From contig CACWHO010000086.1 of the NCBI GenBank assembly GCA_902760765.1, positions 1-5,222 of the forward strand: 5,222 bases of DNA. The letters run 5' to 3'. Source of the stretch: an uncultured Eubacteriales bacterium (GTDB lineage: Bacteria > Bacillota > Clostridia > TANB77 > CAG-508). Under the pieces are notes generated by a model, which searched no databases, was not told where the DNA came from, and saw only the letters and a list, made by a program, of their open reading frames with translations. Shown here in pieces: positions 4,873 through 5,222 of this stretch. The position numbers were made by a program, and so were the translations under genes. Each line of letters starts with the position of its first letter. The first letter of the stretch is position 1.

Positions 4873-5222
4873 ATGTTTAAAAAGGTTGTAGTACATGTTA
4901 GAAGTTCCTTAAAATTAATTAGTATAATCGTTATTGCATTACTATTAGTAGTATGTTTTTTAGCTATATTCTATAAAATAAGCTACTCCGTAAGTATTAA
5001 CGGAACTGTAATTGGACATACAGATAATAAAAGCAAATTGCAAAAACAAATAAATAATTATATAGATAATGGTGAAGAAGCAAATACTGCATATGTACAA
5101 ATAGATAGTTTACCAGAATACAAAATGTGCTTACTTAAAAGAAATATAAAAGCAAATGATGATGAAATATTTGAAACAATAAAAGGCGAAGGAACAACAT
5201 ATTATAGATATTATACAATTTT
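4873..5222 (+). CDS. Membrane-anchored extracytoplasmic protein, 3'-partial; probable cell-wall (M23/G5-type) peptidase
   Basis: The frame runs off the right edge after 116 full codons. The start is fixed by GAGGGG at 4861-4866, 6 bases before the ATG. A basic N-terminus (FKKVVVHVRSSLK) precedes one hydrophobic helix at about residues 13-36 without a lipobox or obvious signal-peptidase site, giving a type II membrane anchor with the rest outside. The external part begins SVSINGTVIG and contains QIDSLPEYKMCLLKR (76-90) and NDDEIFETIKGEG (95-107), ending YYRYYTI. I recall this arrangement from the N-terminal non-catalytic region of large clostridial proteins that carry G5 and M23 (LytM-type zinc endopeptidase) domains further on. 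No catalytic residue is inside the window, so the peptidase role is inference. The protein-coding call itself is secure. Confidence 0.75.
   Translation, partial: MFKKVVVHVRSSLKLISIIVIALLLVVCFLAIFYKISYSVSINGTVIGHTDNKSKLQKQINNYIDNGEEANTAYVQIDSLPEYKMCLLKRNIKANDDEIFETIKGEGTTYYRYYTI

Noticed and set aside
4702..4896. Bottom-strand 64-codon frame across the region between the coat genes and the last gene
   Set aside because: Its translation is F/I/L/Y-rich as expected from A-rich template, and it overlaps the terminator, promoter and start of the last + strand gene.

Overview
The window is very A+T-rich (roughly 70% or more by eye). It reads like the chromosome of an endospore-forming, low-GC Gram-positive bacterium of the class Clostridia. 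The evidence is two small CotF-type spore coat genes, a PcrA helicase with the Gram-positive C-terminal module, purine-rich Shine-Dalgarno sites and sigma-A-like promoters. Species cannot be told from the sequence. All genes run on the + strand, and I see no tRNA, rRNA, CRISPR array, insertion sequence or phage gene.

Layout. (1) 1-767: the 3' part of a membrane-anchored GGDEF-type protein. It enters from the left edge, lacks the stretch carrying the GGDEF motif itself, and is closed by a strong intrinsic terminator at 781-812. (2) 966-1709: an intact ZIP-family metal transporter with its own promoter and a 12-bp perfect inverted repeat overlapping the -35 box. (3) 1841-4113: a pcrA/uvrD-type helicase gene with a near-consensus promoter that starts one base after the transporter stop codon. 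The gene is broken into three frames by an approximately 26-nt deletion that removes the Walker A lysine and by a 2-nt TA loss near 2345. All later helicase motifs and the C-terminal RNA-polymerase-binding Tudor-like module are intact. (4) 4198-4639: two adjacent CotF-like spore coat genes, overlapping stop and Shine-Dalgarno. They are preceded by a candidate promoter nested inside a long-range inverted repeat that could hide the first ribosome binding site on read-through transcripts. (5) 4672-4718: a hairpin, probable terminator. (6) 4873-5222: the 5' end of a membrane-anchored extracytoplasmic protein, probably a cell-wall peptidase, cut by the right edge.

The genes look like separate transcription units of housekeeping, metal and sporulation function, not one system. 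I do not see a convincing new multi-gene system. The two most interesting things are (a) three coding lesions within about 1.8 kb, two of which remove the diagnostic catalytic motif of their protein, which means either real gene decay or an assembly/consensus error, and (b) the arrangement upstream of the coat operon, where the Shine-Dalgarno is complementary to sequence lying upstream of the likely transcription start.
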